64,000 bases of DNA, taken from the NCBI GenBank assembly GCA_963682025.1, contig OY821518.1, positions 129,629,043 to 129,693,042 on the forward strand, read 5' to 3'. Below the pieces are notes generated by a model. It did not search any database and was not told the DNA's origin. It saw only the letters and a list, made by a program, of their open reading frames with translations. This document shows positions 43,909 through 54,240 of this stretch, piece by piece; within the stretch, counting starts at the first letter, position 1; every line of letters starts with the position of its first letter. This DNA is from Cordilura impudica. Taxonomy: Eukaryota > Arthropoda > Insecta > Diptera > Scathophagidae. Made by a program: the position numbers and the translations under genes.

Positions 43909-45595
43909 CTATCTTCTTTCTGTTTTCGTAAAGGCAAGGAAGTGACAAAAGGGTTTGGAAATAATTGCGGTCGATTTTGTTTGGGGCAATTTTTGCCATT
44001 CATCAGAAAATCTCAATTTATAAAGTATTTCACCACTTGGGTTATATTGTAATGCACGTATGTCTGTGACTTTTGCGTCGCCTTTGTTGCGACCAGGTCG
44101 AATGCTTTTGAAGAACTGAACAGTATCAAATTTTTTAAAAAACGTATAGCTGATGTAATTTACCTCGTATGGTTTTGGCTTTTTTCTAGCTGATTTACAG
44201 ACTTTGACATAGTCTGCAGGCACATTGATGTCTTTGTTCTTAAGTGCGCGTTCGATAGTGGAATGAATGCAGTCAGCTTCCATTTGAGTGTGGCTCACTT
44301 CAAGAAACTTTTGTTCAATAATAATGTTGTGATTTATGGACGTAGAAATCAAAGCATTAGACATTACACAATTTCTATTCTGATAATTGCATCCGTCACT
44401 GTAAAAAATTATTTTACGTGGCTCTAAAGATTTATTTTGCGGCAATACAACATCCTCAATTAAATTCACCCATATGCTCGCAAATTCCTCAGAAGATAAT
44501 ACTCCTTCAGTTTCGTTCCATAAGTAACAGTATCCGCCTCTATTTTTTAAATTATAAAAAGTCAAGTTGTGTACCTGTAGTTTTGCCCTATAATATAAAC
44601 TACTAATTTTTGACTTAGGTGCCATCAGAACGGCTTGCAGATCAACTGTAAATACAATATTTTCATCACTTTTGTCTTTATCCTTTTCTCTCCTAGCCTC
44701 TCCTTTTTTCTGTTGGTGCTCTAAATATTCAATTTCCGGTAAATTTCCAACTTTGAACAATGCACATTTTTCACATTGGTCCTTCTTAGGGATATATAAA
44801 GCCAAATTTTTATCATCAAAGGCATTGTAAAATGCAGCTATCGATAGACTTCGCACATCCCGGCTTTTAACCAATCGTTTTTATAAAATTGGTAGAGTGA
44901 CATCTTTGTTGGCCAGTCTGGTTGCAAATACTTTTTTTGGGATGTGGCGCGATAGTAATGTGATTCCATAACAGGTAAAGAGTTTAAAAAGTTATTTAGC
45001 TCTTGGCGATCTTTAGAGTAGCGAGTTGAGGGCAAATTTTTGTTAACAGAACGTCGGGAGGCTGTGAAAACATTATTTGAGTTCTTGGAAAATGTTTTTT
45101 TCATTTTTCCAATTAAGCACAGTCCATCTTCCAATGCCGAGTGTGCTCGTCGTGTTTTTTTAAATAGTAAACAAGAGACTGATTTCTTCTAGACTCTTGA
45201 TCATGTTTTCTTCCCCGTAACCTTTTAGTCGGAAGCGATGTCACAAGGCCATCGACATAAACCTTTTTTTTCTTGCCAATTCATTTGCCAAAAGTTTTGA
45301 AAAATACATTTTCTGTCTTCTTCTGTAAAAGCCTCACATTTAATAGTACCATATTTCGTCTGTTTACAACTGCATCTTTGCTTCATCGTTCTTGATTTCT
45401 TCGGCACTTTATAATCCCATGTTTCTGTCTTTCGTTTTCCGAAATATTTTTTTCCAGCCTCTCTATTTTTTTTTGGTTTTTTTCTGCAAACGGATCAAAT
45501 TTTTGTACTCTTGATCGTTTTGGACCCTGTTCGTGCTGGTTTAACATTACTGCGCTTTCGTTGGAGTTGTAGGATGCGTTTTTAGATGTTGACAT
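43909..45595 (-). pseudogene. DDE-like transposase of unplaced family, broken
   Basis: Minus strand. Likely start ATG at 45595 (MSTSKNASYN). Order: a basic coiled-coil-like region (KKIERLEKNISENERQ), a Cys motif (RCSCKQTKYGTIKCEAF) with FWQMNWQEK, then SLPVMESHYYRATSQKKYL, then a 321-codon open part with YIPKKDQCEKCALFKVGN, FTVDLQ (Asp 78 of that part), FYSDGCNYQNRN (Asp 160) and SHTQMEADCIHSTIE (Glu 199 or 208). The layout equals a common, poorly described animal protein family (SFPxVESHYxR, FHxPKKDQCxxC, SDGCxxQNRN) that I associate with DUF7869-like domains and an RNase H-like DDE fold. That link is from memory. Frameshifts lie near 45405, 45225-45140 and 44835. Its position within terminal repeats supports a transposase. 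Confidence 0.65.
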
Positions 45596-45699
45596 CTGCA
45601 ACAGTAGGTAAATTTTATATCCATTCAAACCAAAACTAAGTTTCTTCATAATTTTTTTTCGACCGAATTGAACTAAATAAAGTACACTAAATTTACATA

Positions 45700-45761
45700 A
45701 CGTCGGCTTAATATGCAAACCTGTAGCAGAATTTAGCAGGTTTGCACATTAAGCCGACGAT
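45700..45761. repeat. Internal terminal-repeat hairpin
   Basis: ACGTCGGCTTAATATGCAAA, then CCTG, is followed after 13 nt by CAGGTTTGCACATTAAGCCG, then ACGAT. These are two copies of the element's terminal repeat facing each other. The right one could be the true end of a shorter element (43357-45761), and the left one the start of a 514-bp MITE (45700-46213). Confidence 0.8.
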
Positions 45762-46213
45762 AATATATTTACACTTACCTTTGAAAAATATCTGCTTCTA
45801 ATTCACACAAATTAAACACAATTTAAAATAATGTCGAAACTCCCTCAGAAAAATACGATAAAATATTTAAATATTTCATTTCAATTCAAGGGTTACTAAG
45901 ATAAATTGTGTTTTTTAAATTAAAGTCATATTCATTACAGTACTGCCCATATTGCCGTAAAAAAACAGCTAAATTGGAGTTAGTAATAAACACTCAACTA
46001 ATAATGTACTGGATTTAGCAGTTTTTCTTACAAAAATTTTTCTATGAGTCGATTTAGCAGTTTTCTTATCAAACCTTTTTACACACCTCAAGACTCAAAT
46101 TGAAGAAAAACTACATGCTGGTCAACGAGGCGTATCTTTCTCTACCACACGGCATCAAAATCTCAATTTACTTAAAAAGTGAATTTAGCAGGTTTGCAGG
46201 TTAAACCGACGAT

Positions 46214-46491
46214 ATATAAAAAAAAACTATTAGTGTTCAAGGGTTAAGGCCAAATTAAAATAAACTTTTTGTATTGAAGTTCTGTTGCGTTTTGTTTGCT
46301 TGTTACTTTATTTTGACGCATATAATTTTGTCATTTTCAATTTCCCTCTACTATTTCATACAACATACAATAAATCGTAATAATCATCATCATCGTAATT
46401 GTAATCGTAATCATTATCAGTTTGTTAATTTGATTTCAAGAAGAAACAAAATAATACTCGTTGTTGTTTCCGGCACACTTTAAAAAATAAT
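46214..46491. other. Unassigned DNA
   Basis: A CATCATCATCG/AATCGTAAT low-complexity stretch near 46380-46420; nothing else recognised. Confidence 0.4.
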
Positions 46492-46930
46492 TACACCCTA
46501 TACCTATGTGGTGAGTTTGTGCTGATGTTTGTAACTACCAATAATACTTGACCTAGATCTTTTATTATACTGGTTGACGCAGAAATACTTTCTGAATCGT
46601 TTAGCGATGTCTGTCCATCCGTATGTCTGTTTGTCCGTCTGTTTGTGTAAACCTACAGATCGCAAATTTGATTAAAATTAAAATCGGTGAATATCCACAC
46701 TTAGCCCCCTTATAAGATTCAGATTATCATATATATGTATATATATGCGTATAAACCTAGTCATAGACCCCATATAAAGCTGATTCGCGGTTTCCACTTA
46801 AATCTGTCAAATAAAATAAAATAGATTGCAAAGTTTTTTTTTTCAGATTTGGTTTTTATACGTTTTTGAGAAATGTAAGTGACTACAACATGTGGTCACG
46901 GACGGTCCATTTTTTTGCCCAATAACAATA
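46492..46930 (-). mobile_element. DINE-like element A7, first part
   Basis: Starts CACCCTATACCTATGTGGTG, keeps TTTCTGAATCGTTTAGCGAT, the GTCTGTTTGTCCGTC tract and CATATAAAGCTGATTCGCGG in A order, and stops at GGACGGTCCATTTTTTTGCC. The end continues at 49335 after the retrotransposon. Confidence 0.7.
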
Positions 46931-49023
46931 ACTTCTTACGACTTCAACTTGCTTCGTGAGGTTCAAACCTTTAGTTATCGTGACTTTAAATCAATCGATT
47001 ATCATGCTTTGGCTGAAAATTTGGCGTTGATAAACTGGAACTCTTTGTACCACATGCCGTCTTCTGATGAGCAATTATCCTTTCTTGATGATAACATTTC
47101 ACATTTATACAATCTTGCTGTTCCACTGAGAACTAGACATATTACGGAGAAAACTAGGCCGTGGTTCAATACAACTATAAAGCGAATGATTGATCGTAGA
47201 GATGAGGCTTACTCGCGCTGGAGGAAGTTTAAGATCCCAGAACTAAAGGACGAGTTTTCCATACGAAGAAGGGATGTAAATCGAGAGATAAGAAGAGCTA
47301 AATCTATATATTATGCTTATCGTTTTGAAAAGGCTATGGACAGCAAGAAAACATGGCAAACGATACGTGATATTGGAATCGGTAAGAGTAGGAAACATAC
47401 AAGTAGTAATTTGACTGCTGATGAAATAAACGATATATTCGTAAAATCCCCCTCTATTGATAGCGGCAATTTTACCAACCTCAACGTCAATAGTCCTATA
47501 CTTTGTAACCAATTTGAATTTCACTGTGTCAACAACATCGACGTGTTAACTTGTTTCTTGAAGGTAAAATCAAATGCTATAGGTTACGACACTATGGACT
47601 CAAGATTTATTAGATTAATACTACCACAACTATTGCCGTTTATCACCTATTTCTTTAACACAATTCTCACCACGAGTGTTTTTCCAACCAAGTGGAAACA
47701 TGCAAAGGTCATACCAGTACCGAAATCGAACTCGGAGTTTCGACCAAACGCAATCTTACCTTTCTTATCCAAAGTCCGTGAAAAACTGATGCACATTCAA
47801 ATTAGTGAACACCTGAATCGTTTTAAATTATTGATCGTTTTAATTATTATGTGTCAGGTTTTCGGCCCAAAAATAGCTGTATTACTGCTCTTATCAATGT
47901 TAGTGAGGATATTCGAAGAGACATTAACATTGGCAAAATTAATATTTTAGTCCTGCTTCACCATTCGAAGGCTTTTGACACCGTTGACCACTCTATAGTT
48001 GGCCTTAAACTTAGTCAACTATTCAATTTTTCACGCACGTCAACTTTACTACTTAAATCGTACCTGTCTGATCGTTTTCAATCAGTGTTTTTAAACAATT
48101 ATTACTGAGAGAGGAGTACCGCAGGGTTCGATTTTGGGACCACTTCTTTTTCACTCTATGTAAATGACTTACCTAATCATGTAGTTCACTCTAAACTGCA
48201 AATGTATGCTGACGATGTGCAACTTTATTTGGGCAGTTCGGTAAAAGATATTTATGAAAATGTCAGCAAACTTAACTATGATCTTAACCAAATTTATCTA
48301 TGGGCTTCGAAAAATAGGCTTTGTTTAAACCCTCAAAAGTCGAAATGTCTTGTAATACACAAAAGATCGGTACACTTAAATGTTGATTTTGATATCATTC
48401 TTAACAACAGGAAAATTGAAATTGTTTCATCTGTGAGAAACCTTGGCATTATTTTAATAGCACGCTTAGTTGGTCGAATCACGTCAACTCTGTAGTTGGC
48501 AAGATGAGCTATATGCTTCGAACGTTATGGCCAATACAGTTCTGTACACCTTTGAAAATTAGAGTGCTTATTGCTAAGGTCTATTTAATGCCCTGTTTGC
48601 TATACGGCTGTGAGCTTTTTGCACATTGTGATTCCACAAGTAAATGTAAATTAAATGTTGTCTACAATAAGATAATTAGATATGTTTATGGACTTTCAAA
48701 GCGTGATCATAATCGAGTATATTTCTACACGAAACAGTTGTATGGCTTGTCCTTTGAGAATCTAATGAACGTAAGAAGAATACTCATACAGCTTCATAAA
48801 ATAATATACATTAAGGAGCCGCGTATCTTGTTTGATCGCCTCACTTTCTTTCAATCTGTGAGGGGTAAAAAAAATAGTCTCTCTCTGCTACAGAAGTCTA
48901 ATAACCGAATGGCAATTTTTTTTAACGCCATCCATCTTTGGAACCTTCTTCCACACAAAATACAAACCAACAACAACGCAACAAGTTTTTGTAACGAGAT
49001 TAGAAAACATTTCTCAACCTGAA
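46931..49023 (+). pseudogene. Reverse transcriptase of Jockey/CR1-group type, broken
   Basis: The region between endonuclease and reverse transcriptase is present (FSYRDFKSIDYHALAENL, TRPWFNTTIKRMIDRRDEAY), then the polymerase: VIPVPKS, QxFGPK, HHSKAFDTVDHS, GVPQGSILGP, MYADDVQLYLG, LNPQKSKCLVIHK. The C-terminal domain follows (LLYGCELFAHCDS, then FFNAIHLWNLLPHKIQTNNN), ending at a stop near 49021. The protein copies element RNA at a nicked target. The endonuclease is missing by 5' truncation. The frame shifts near 47850, 48105-48165 and 48480. The catalytic Asp expected before HSKAFDTVDH is His, while the YADD box is intact. A relative lies at 63430-64000. Confidence 0.85.
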
Positions 49024-49334
49024 GTATCTACCTGTCAGTTAATATCCATTTTATATCTCATTTTATTTATTTTTTATTTATTTATAATATTTTTATTTTC
49101 CTCTTTTTTCTCTCTCTTTTATGTTATTCCATTTATGTATTATATATTTTATTTATTTTTTATATTTATATTTATGTTTTATGTTTATCGTGTAATTAAT
49201 TTAATTTTTAAATATTTTATATATAAACCAATTATGTAATCAAAACTTTTCACATCCCATACTTTAAATTAATAGATACATATCTTGCTGTATCGGGTTG
49301 TCAAATAAAATTCAAATTCAATTCAATTCAAATT
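46931..49334 (+). mobile_element. 5'-truncated non-LTR retrotransposon
   Basis: Bounded by perfect 10-bp duplications AATAACAATA (46921-46930 and 49335-49344). The 3' end is a simple TTCAA-type tail (TCAAATAAAATTCAAATTCA and on), preceded by an AT-rich 3' untranslated region from 49021. Lack of LTRs, 5' truncation, a simple 3' tail and target duplications all fit target-primed reverse transcription. About 65 bp of the host element A7 are missing at the left junction. Confidence 0.85.
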
Positions 49335-49475
49335 AATAACAATAGCACTATAATTTGGTTTATGCTAATTTTCTATATCCAGTTAGTTAGTTATTGCCTC
49401 AGCCGAGTTCCTTTCTCTAAACCCATGGTATAGGGTATAAGACGGAGGTCTAGACCGACTCAAATTTTCTTACTT
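49335..49475 (-). mobile_element. DINE-like element A7, second part
   Basis: Resumes A sequence after the retrotransposon: AATAACAATAGCACTATAAT, TTTGGTTTATGCTAATTTTC, ATGGTATAGGGTATAAGACG, GGTCTAGACCGACT and TTTTCTTACTT. Confidence 0.8.
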
Positions 49476-49690
49476 ACATCTTTTAAATTGTATTATGATG
49501 ATGTTGTTGTTATTTATTTTTGTCCAAACCACCAATGAGCATTGCCGTCATTTAACGATAATGACGGTTCTTTAGTAGATGATTAAACTGAATTTAATCG
49601 TTTGTGACCAGGCTCTCATAATTACTTTGCAAGTGCATCATCATTAGTCGATGTGTTGTTTGTGTGCGATGTGCATATGTACTTCCATAT
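49476..49690. other. Unassigned DNA
   Basis: Nothing recognised. Confidence 0.35.
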
Positions 49691-50600
49691 ATACAGTCTG
49701 TCAGGAAAGTGTTTGGACATAATAAAATTATTATGTTTTGAGTTTTACGTTCATAATATAGTTCCCCTGTTTTATTATTTCCAATTGATTTATGTACTTA
49801 CTAACAAACAGTAAGAAAGATGGTAGAAACCTCAAAATGTATTTACTGTCATCGTCGTTTTATGTGTGAACATCTATGCGCCCAGGGGGGTAAAAATCTA
49901 TATCACAATACAATCACAAGTGATTCAACAATCAAAAGAAAGCGGCATGAATGTATAGCAAACAAATGCAACCATCAAGTATAACAACCATAGCAGTTGC
50001 TTGCTATTCGTAGATGGCGCTTACTGTTTGATTTCAATTGATGTGTAAATAGATGTTTACACATCTCCCCTGTGATCGGACTCACATAGTTTTTTCTTTG
50101 TTAGCTTTGATCATAGTAATATCCAATCGAAAATTAATAATGATTATTTGTTTTGATCATAAAAAGGTGAATTTTATAGAATTTAAAATGACTGGCAAGA
50201 GAACGCTGCCAATTGGTGTGATATGTTGGTTTACTACAACCACAATCTCTGGGAAATAGTGCAAGAATTATCCGAAAAGTTTCCTTTAACGACGGGAAAC
50301 TCGAACATAAGGCTTCAAGTGGACGCCTATGTAAGATTTCGGAGAGAGTAGAACGCCTTAATCTCGATGGGTTCTACTAGGGAATTTGCCGATAAATTCA
50401 AAAATTAATGTTTTGTAGTCTCTCACGAAATAGAGAGGACTTGAAAAGGAACGAGTTGCTCGAAAAAGTACAACACAAACAAAAGTGATTATCTTTTACT
50501 ACAAGCTTGATGACCATCAGAGTGCAGTATGTGCAAAAACTAGTTAATTCCATGAAAAGTCGACTACAAACCGTGCTTGATTATATCATGTTATTTTTCT
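49691..50600 (+). pseudogene. Tc1-like element relic, N-terminal half
   Basis: ACAGTCTGTCAGGAAAGTGT at 49693 resembles a Tc1-type terminal repeat with TA before it. Coding remnants begin ATGACTGGCAAGAGAACG at about 50188 (MTGKRTLPIGV). They go on, after shifts, with WEIVQELSEKF, SSGRLCKISERVERL, STREFADKFKN and VSHEIERT, the order of the two helix-turn-helix domains in Tc1 transposases (SGRPRKISxxxxR, STRELAxxL, VSxxTVxRTL). No catalytic domain or right terminal repeat follows. The motif shared with 8348 lies within it at 50051-50081. Confidence 0.6.
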
Positions 50601-51552
50601 ATTTATTTGTTTCGTATAAACATGCGATGTAATAATATTTTCTTGACAATAAGTTTCTTTTGTTTTTGCTCCAGCTACTTTTACTTTCTCACTCTTTTGT
50701 TATTGTTAGTTCGTATATAGCTACATAGATACCATGCAATAAATAAAAATAAAATATTTAAAACAATAAAAGAGAACCATATTTTTAAACGTAAAAGTCA
50801 AAGCAACAAATTTTTTTTTTTTGTCAACACACTTTCTTGACAGACTGTTTTTAATGTCATTACGTTTCGGTATATTTTCACCATTATAATGCTCATTATT
50901 GCCTTTTAAGTTGCATGTATTCGGCTTAACGTTCATTCTGTTAAATGGAGAGATATAATAATAAGCATCACTCATTTAATGATTCTCATTACAGGTACAT
51001 ACTTAGTTATTTGTAATTGTAGCTTATAAAAATCATTGCATTAAGTTCAGCATAATTGATATCAAGCCAAAACTTCTTGATATAAAAATTCCCAATCTTA
51101 TAGTCCATTAAAGTAAAATATAGTATAAAAACGCTGAAATTATAACTGTAGTAAGTTGTCGATTTTCTGATCAGTTAGTATTCATAATATCAAGCAGTAA
51201 TTAGAATTCCGCAAAATAGTTTATACATTTTGTGAAGAAAATCCGTCCAAAACTAAAAATTAAATTGTGCGCCATTTTATGAATTTTTGATTAAAAAATT
51301 TTCGATTATTAGACCGCTAAATTTGTGAAGAGTATACATATGTATATAAAAGTAGAAATAAAACCTGGTTTGGATTGGAAATTTTGGTTACAAAACCCGA
51401 ATATTCGGAATAAATTAAAAAATGAAACAACCATTGGCCATTGTGAAAAATTCTAACGTGCATTGGGAGAAGATTAACCACGGAAATCATATGAATGTGA
51501 TCGAATGTAGTTGGTCAAAATTATTTTTATCACCGCTTCCGAGAAACATTAC
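50601..51552. other. Unassigned AT-rich DNA
   Basis: No gene recognised. A 62-codon open frame at 51422-51610 matches no family I know, and part of it lies in the tandem duplication that follows. Confidence 0.35.
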
Positions 51553-51910
51553 TTTGAGTCTTCCGGCTTGGAAGTACATGAAAAGTTGTATTGCGCTTGG
51601 CCACAAATGAATGCGGTTTAATTGAACCAGTCTTTAAAATGTGAAATGTATTCCAGTTGCTAAAACTTTTAAATTTATAGAAAAGTACCGACGACGAGAC
51701 AAGACGATTTAGCGTCTCTAACGTCTAAACATTTTTTTGAGTCTTCCGGCATGGAAGTACAGGAAAGGCTTTATTGCGCTTGGCCACATGTGAATCCGGT
51801 TTAAGTGAACCAGCCTTTAAAATGTTAAATGTATTCCAGTTGCAAAAACTTTTAAATTTATAGAAAAATACCGACGACGTCTAAACATTAGTTTGAGTCT
51901 TCCGGCTGTT
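51553..51910 (+). repeat. Tandem duplication, 183 and 156 bp units
   Basis: TTTGAGTCTTCCGGC occurs at 51553, 51736 and 51892. The first two are followed by TTGCGCTTGGCCACA and TGTATTCCAGTTGC. The second unit lacks a block containing AGACAAGACGATTTAGCGTC. Non-coding. Confidence 0.8.
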
Positions 51911-52167
51911 TTGATATTTACATAATGGATAAAATTAAACGGCGTGAATTTAAATTCAACAATTTCGGCGAAAATATATAGAAGTATGGTAAAAATATGC
52001 TAAATAGAAAGTGTTGTTAACAGTTGGAATTTTTCCGAAAGTATATTTCAAAACCATTTTTGGGTCTTAATACATGTGTTATTACACGTATGTTAATATA
52101 AGGCTACCTCATAAAAACTAATTGGGTATAATTATTTTGCCCATATGTGAATAACGTATTTATATAT

Positions 52168-52785
52168 TATCTTATGTTTATACCCCTCTGTGCTCAGTTT
52201 GTGTTAATCTTTGTAACTGCTAAAAATATTTGGACTTTTATTATAGCGATCCACCCTGAATCACTTTCTAAGACGATTTAGCGATGTCCATCCATCCGTT
52301 CGTCTGTCCGTCTGCCTATGTTTCCATGTAATACTTGTAATCAAACTACAGGTCGCAAATATAAATATATTTTGGTGAAATGAGAGCAAGTTTCCGTAAG
52401 ATCTAGATTATCATCTCGGTCAAATTTGGTCCATTAAGCAGTGGCCCAAATATAAAACATTTAAGCCCATTTTTAGTCAAAGTCCCCATCTTCATTTAAA
52501 TTCATCAAAAAAACAAAAATATTGCATAGATTTTTCTCGAATTTATATATGTATGTTTTTACGAAAAATAAGTGACTTTACTAAATATGATCATTATCAA
52601 ACCATTTTTTGATCTAGACCCCATATAAAAATAGTATCGAATATAAACTTTTTAATATTCGCAGGCAATAAATGTATCCAAATGCCACTCAAAGATGATT
52701 TATGCTTGCTTTCTATGTCCACTTAGTTGAACCTAAGACCTTTTCTCTAAACTCGTGGACGGACTTTAATTTTCTTCTTGTTATA
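52168..52785 (-). mobile_element. DINE/Helentron-like element A8, degenerate
   Basis: Retains in order GATTTAGCGATGTCCATCCA, the GTCTGTCCGTC tract, AATACTTGTAATCAAACTAC, AAATCAAACCATTTTTTGAT-like and TAGACCCCATATAAAAATAG segments, and TTTTCTTCTTGTTATA near its end. The palindrome is eroded. Confidence 0.6.
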
Positions 52786-53228
52786 TTTTTGTATTTTTTA
52801 TTAAAATATTCATATTTTAATAATGAAATTTTAAATTAAATGAATAATCATAGTTGTGGTAAATCAGAGCTTTTGATTAATTGATTAATTAAGATTTCGA
52901 TTAATAAACTAGTTTGATTAATCGCACAGCCTTAGTTTTGTCGTCTGTGTTCCTTAATATTTAATTTGGTCAAGATATACGATTATTTCGTTTTTAGGCT
53001 AAATTTAAACGTTCGGGGGGACAGGTGTGAACTTACATCAATTTTAACCAATTTTAATAGCATTCATTAAAGCTTCTATAGAAAATGTTTTTAAAATATA
53101 TTCACAGCTACGACCTAGAGGTTAATTAAGAGGTTCATACATAAATTAACGGAAATACAGTCATTTCTAATAAAGGTTTATCTAGGCACAAACTCATTAT
53201 AAAAGAAGTGTCACGTATATTTACAGTC
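52786..53228. other. Unassigned AT-rich DNA
   Basis: Nothing recognised. Confidence 0.4.
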
Positions 53229-53231
53229 TAA

Positions 53232-53490
53232 GGGCCGTATGCAAAAAAATTAAAGTGTACACACAGAAAACAGATTCATTGTGGCTACCGAATTTATTGC
53301 CAACCCAATTGCGATAATGCTAGTAACCGATTTTCGGGTTCACTGTGACTATAATTCTATTGCCTTACTAGTAAATATTTTACCATAATAGAAAATTTGC
53401 AAATGCTATTAAGAACAATTCGGTTGGCGAATATGTTTTCTGTGTGTACTTCAAGTAGAAGTACACTTAAATTTTTTTTGCATACGGCCC
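53232..53490. mobile_element. PIF/Harbinger-type MITE
   Basis: Left GGGCCGTATGCAAAAAAA and right TTTTTTTGCATACGGCCC are perfect inverted ends, flanked by TAA (53229-53231 and 53491-53493). The inverted similarity extends inward through GTGTACACACAGAAAACA at the left and TGTTTTCTGTGTGTAC at the right. The 259-bp element is non-coding. TAA duplication and GGGCC ends fit PIF/Harbinger. Confidence 0.8.
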
Positions 53491-53897
53491 TAAATATTTA
53501 TATTTTTAATATTTTATGAATATCAAATAAAGTATGAATATCAAATAAAATTTTTGTTAACTAAGCGGTTTTCCTTAACTGCTCAGAACTCATTGAAATT
53601 CGGTACAAATGTTGCACCTTACAGAACTAAGAGATATTAAAAAATAGACCCTAGCCATTATAGTTTCCGAAACATAAATTCGTGAAAAGGTTGGTCAACA
53701 TAATAACGGTTATCTCTAAAAGTCCTAAAAGGTATCAGAATATGAAATTGTTTTAAAAAGGGCAAAGGTCATAATGATATCATTTCTAGTTTGGAAGTTA
53801 TAAATAAAAGTTCAAAGATGAGTATGTATACGATTTATTACAACAAAAAATTAGAATTCGTTATTTTTTGTGTTTTTAAATAATATAATTTTGTTAA
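53491..53897. other. Unassigned AT-rich DNA
   Basis: Nothing recognised. Confidence 0.4.
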
Positions 53898-54005
53898 CTT
53901 GCAGATTCCAGCGCTCAAAATTCGAGTGCAATTTCCAGGCAGCTTTAATTTCAAACTTAGCCAATTCACAAACCAACACTTTTATGGTTTATTATTATTG
54001 TGAAT
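53898..54005 (-). mobile_element. Helitron C4, 3' fragment only
   Basis: CTTGCAGATTCCAGCGCTCA (first bases mutated from CTAG) continues in C sequence to ATTATTATTGTGAATAAAGA, then switches to DINE-type sequence. Confidence 0.6.
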
Positions 54006-54240
54006 AAAGACAGACCGTTCGTTTTTGTATAAAATCGTTTACTAACATCCCAAAGGAGTTTCTATTAAAAATCATCAAAATCGGTTAAAGGGGTCACGAG
54101 ATATAAATGGAACTTTGAAAAAACTATTGAAATTTAAAATTAAAATTAAAGTTTTTCAGTGTGTTTGTTGATTTTCTTAATATAAGTTGTATATGTTGTA
54201 ATTCTTCTTATTGTTGTTCTTATTGTTGTTAAAATTATAT
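54006..54240 (+). mobile_element. DINE/B-type interior fragment
   Basis: GTTTACTAACATCCCAAAGG, AAAAATCATCAAAATCGGTT and GGTCACGAGATATAAATGGA resemble the middle of B2 and B3 (ATGTTAATGAATCATT and AATCGTCCAAATCGG regions). The heptamer satellite starts within its A/T-rich continuation. Confidence 0.5.

Larger units (their letters stand above)
43357..46213 (-). mobile_element. DNA transposon with 26-bp terminal repeats
   Basis: Left end ATCGTCGGCTTAACCTGCAA, then ACCTGC. The right end is its inverse with one mismatch (GCAGGTTTGCAGGTTAAACC, then GACGAT). Motifs of the type TTTAGCAGGTTT recur near both ends (43556, 45732, 46013, 46050 and 46183) as subterminal repeats. A further inverted pair of the same terminal sequence lies at 45700-45761 just upstream of the transposase start. 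The flanks are AT-rich and the target duplication is ambiguous. The superfamily is not certain. Confidence 0.75.

Noticed and set aside
44418..44606. Plus-strand open frame inside the DDE-like protein
   Set aside because: Shadow of the minus-strand coding sequence.
46952..46975. tRNA T-arm-like GGTTCAAACC
   Set aside because: It lies in the retrotransposon frame, and no acceptor or anticodon arms can be formed around it.
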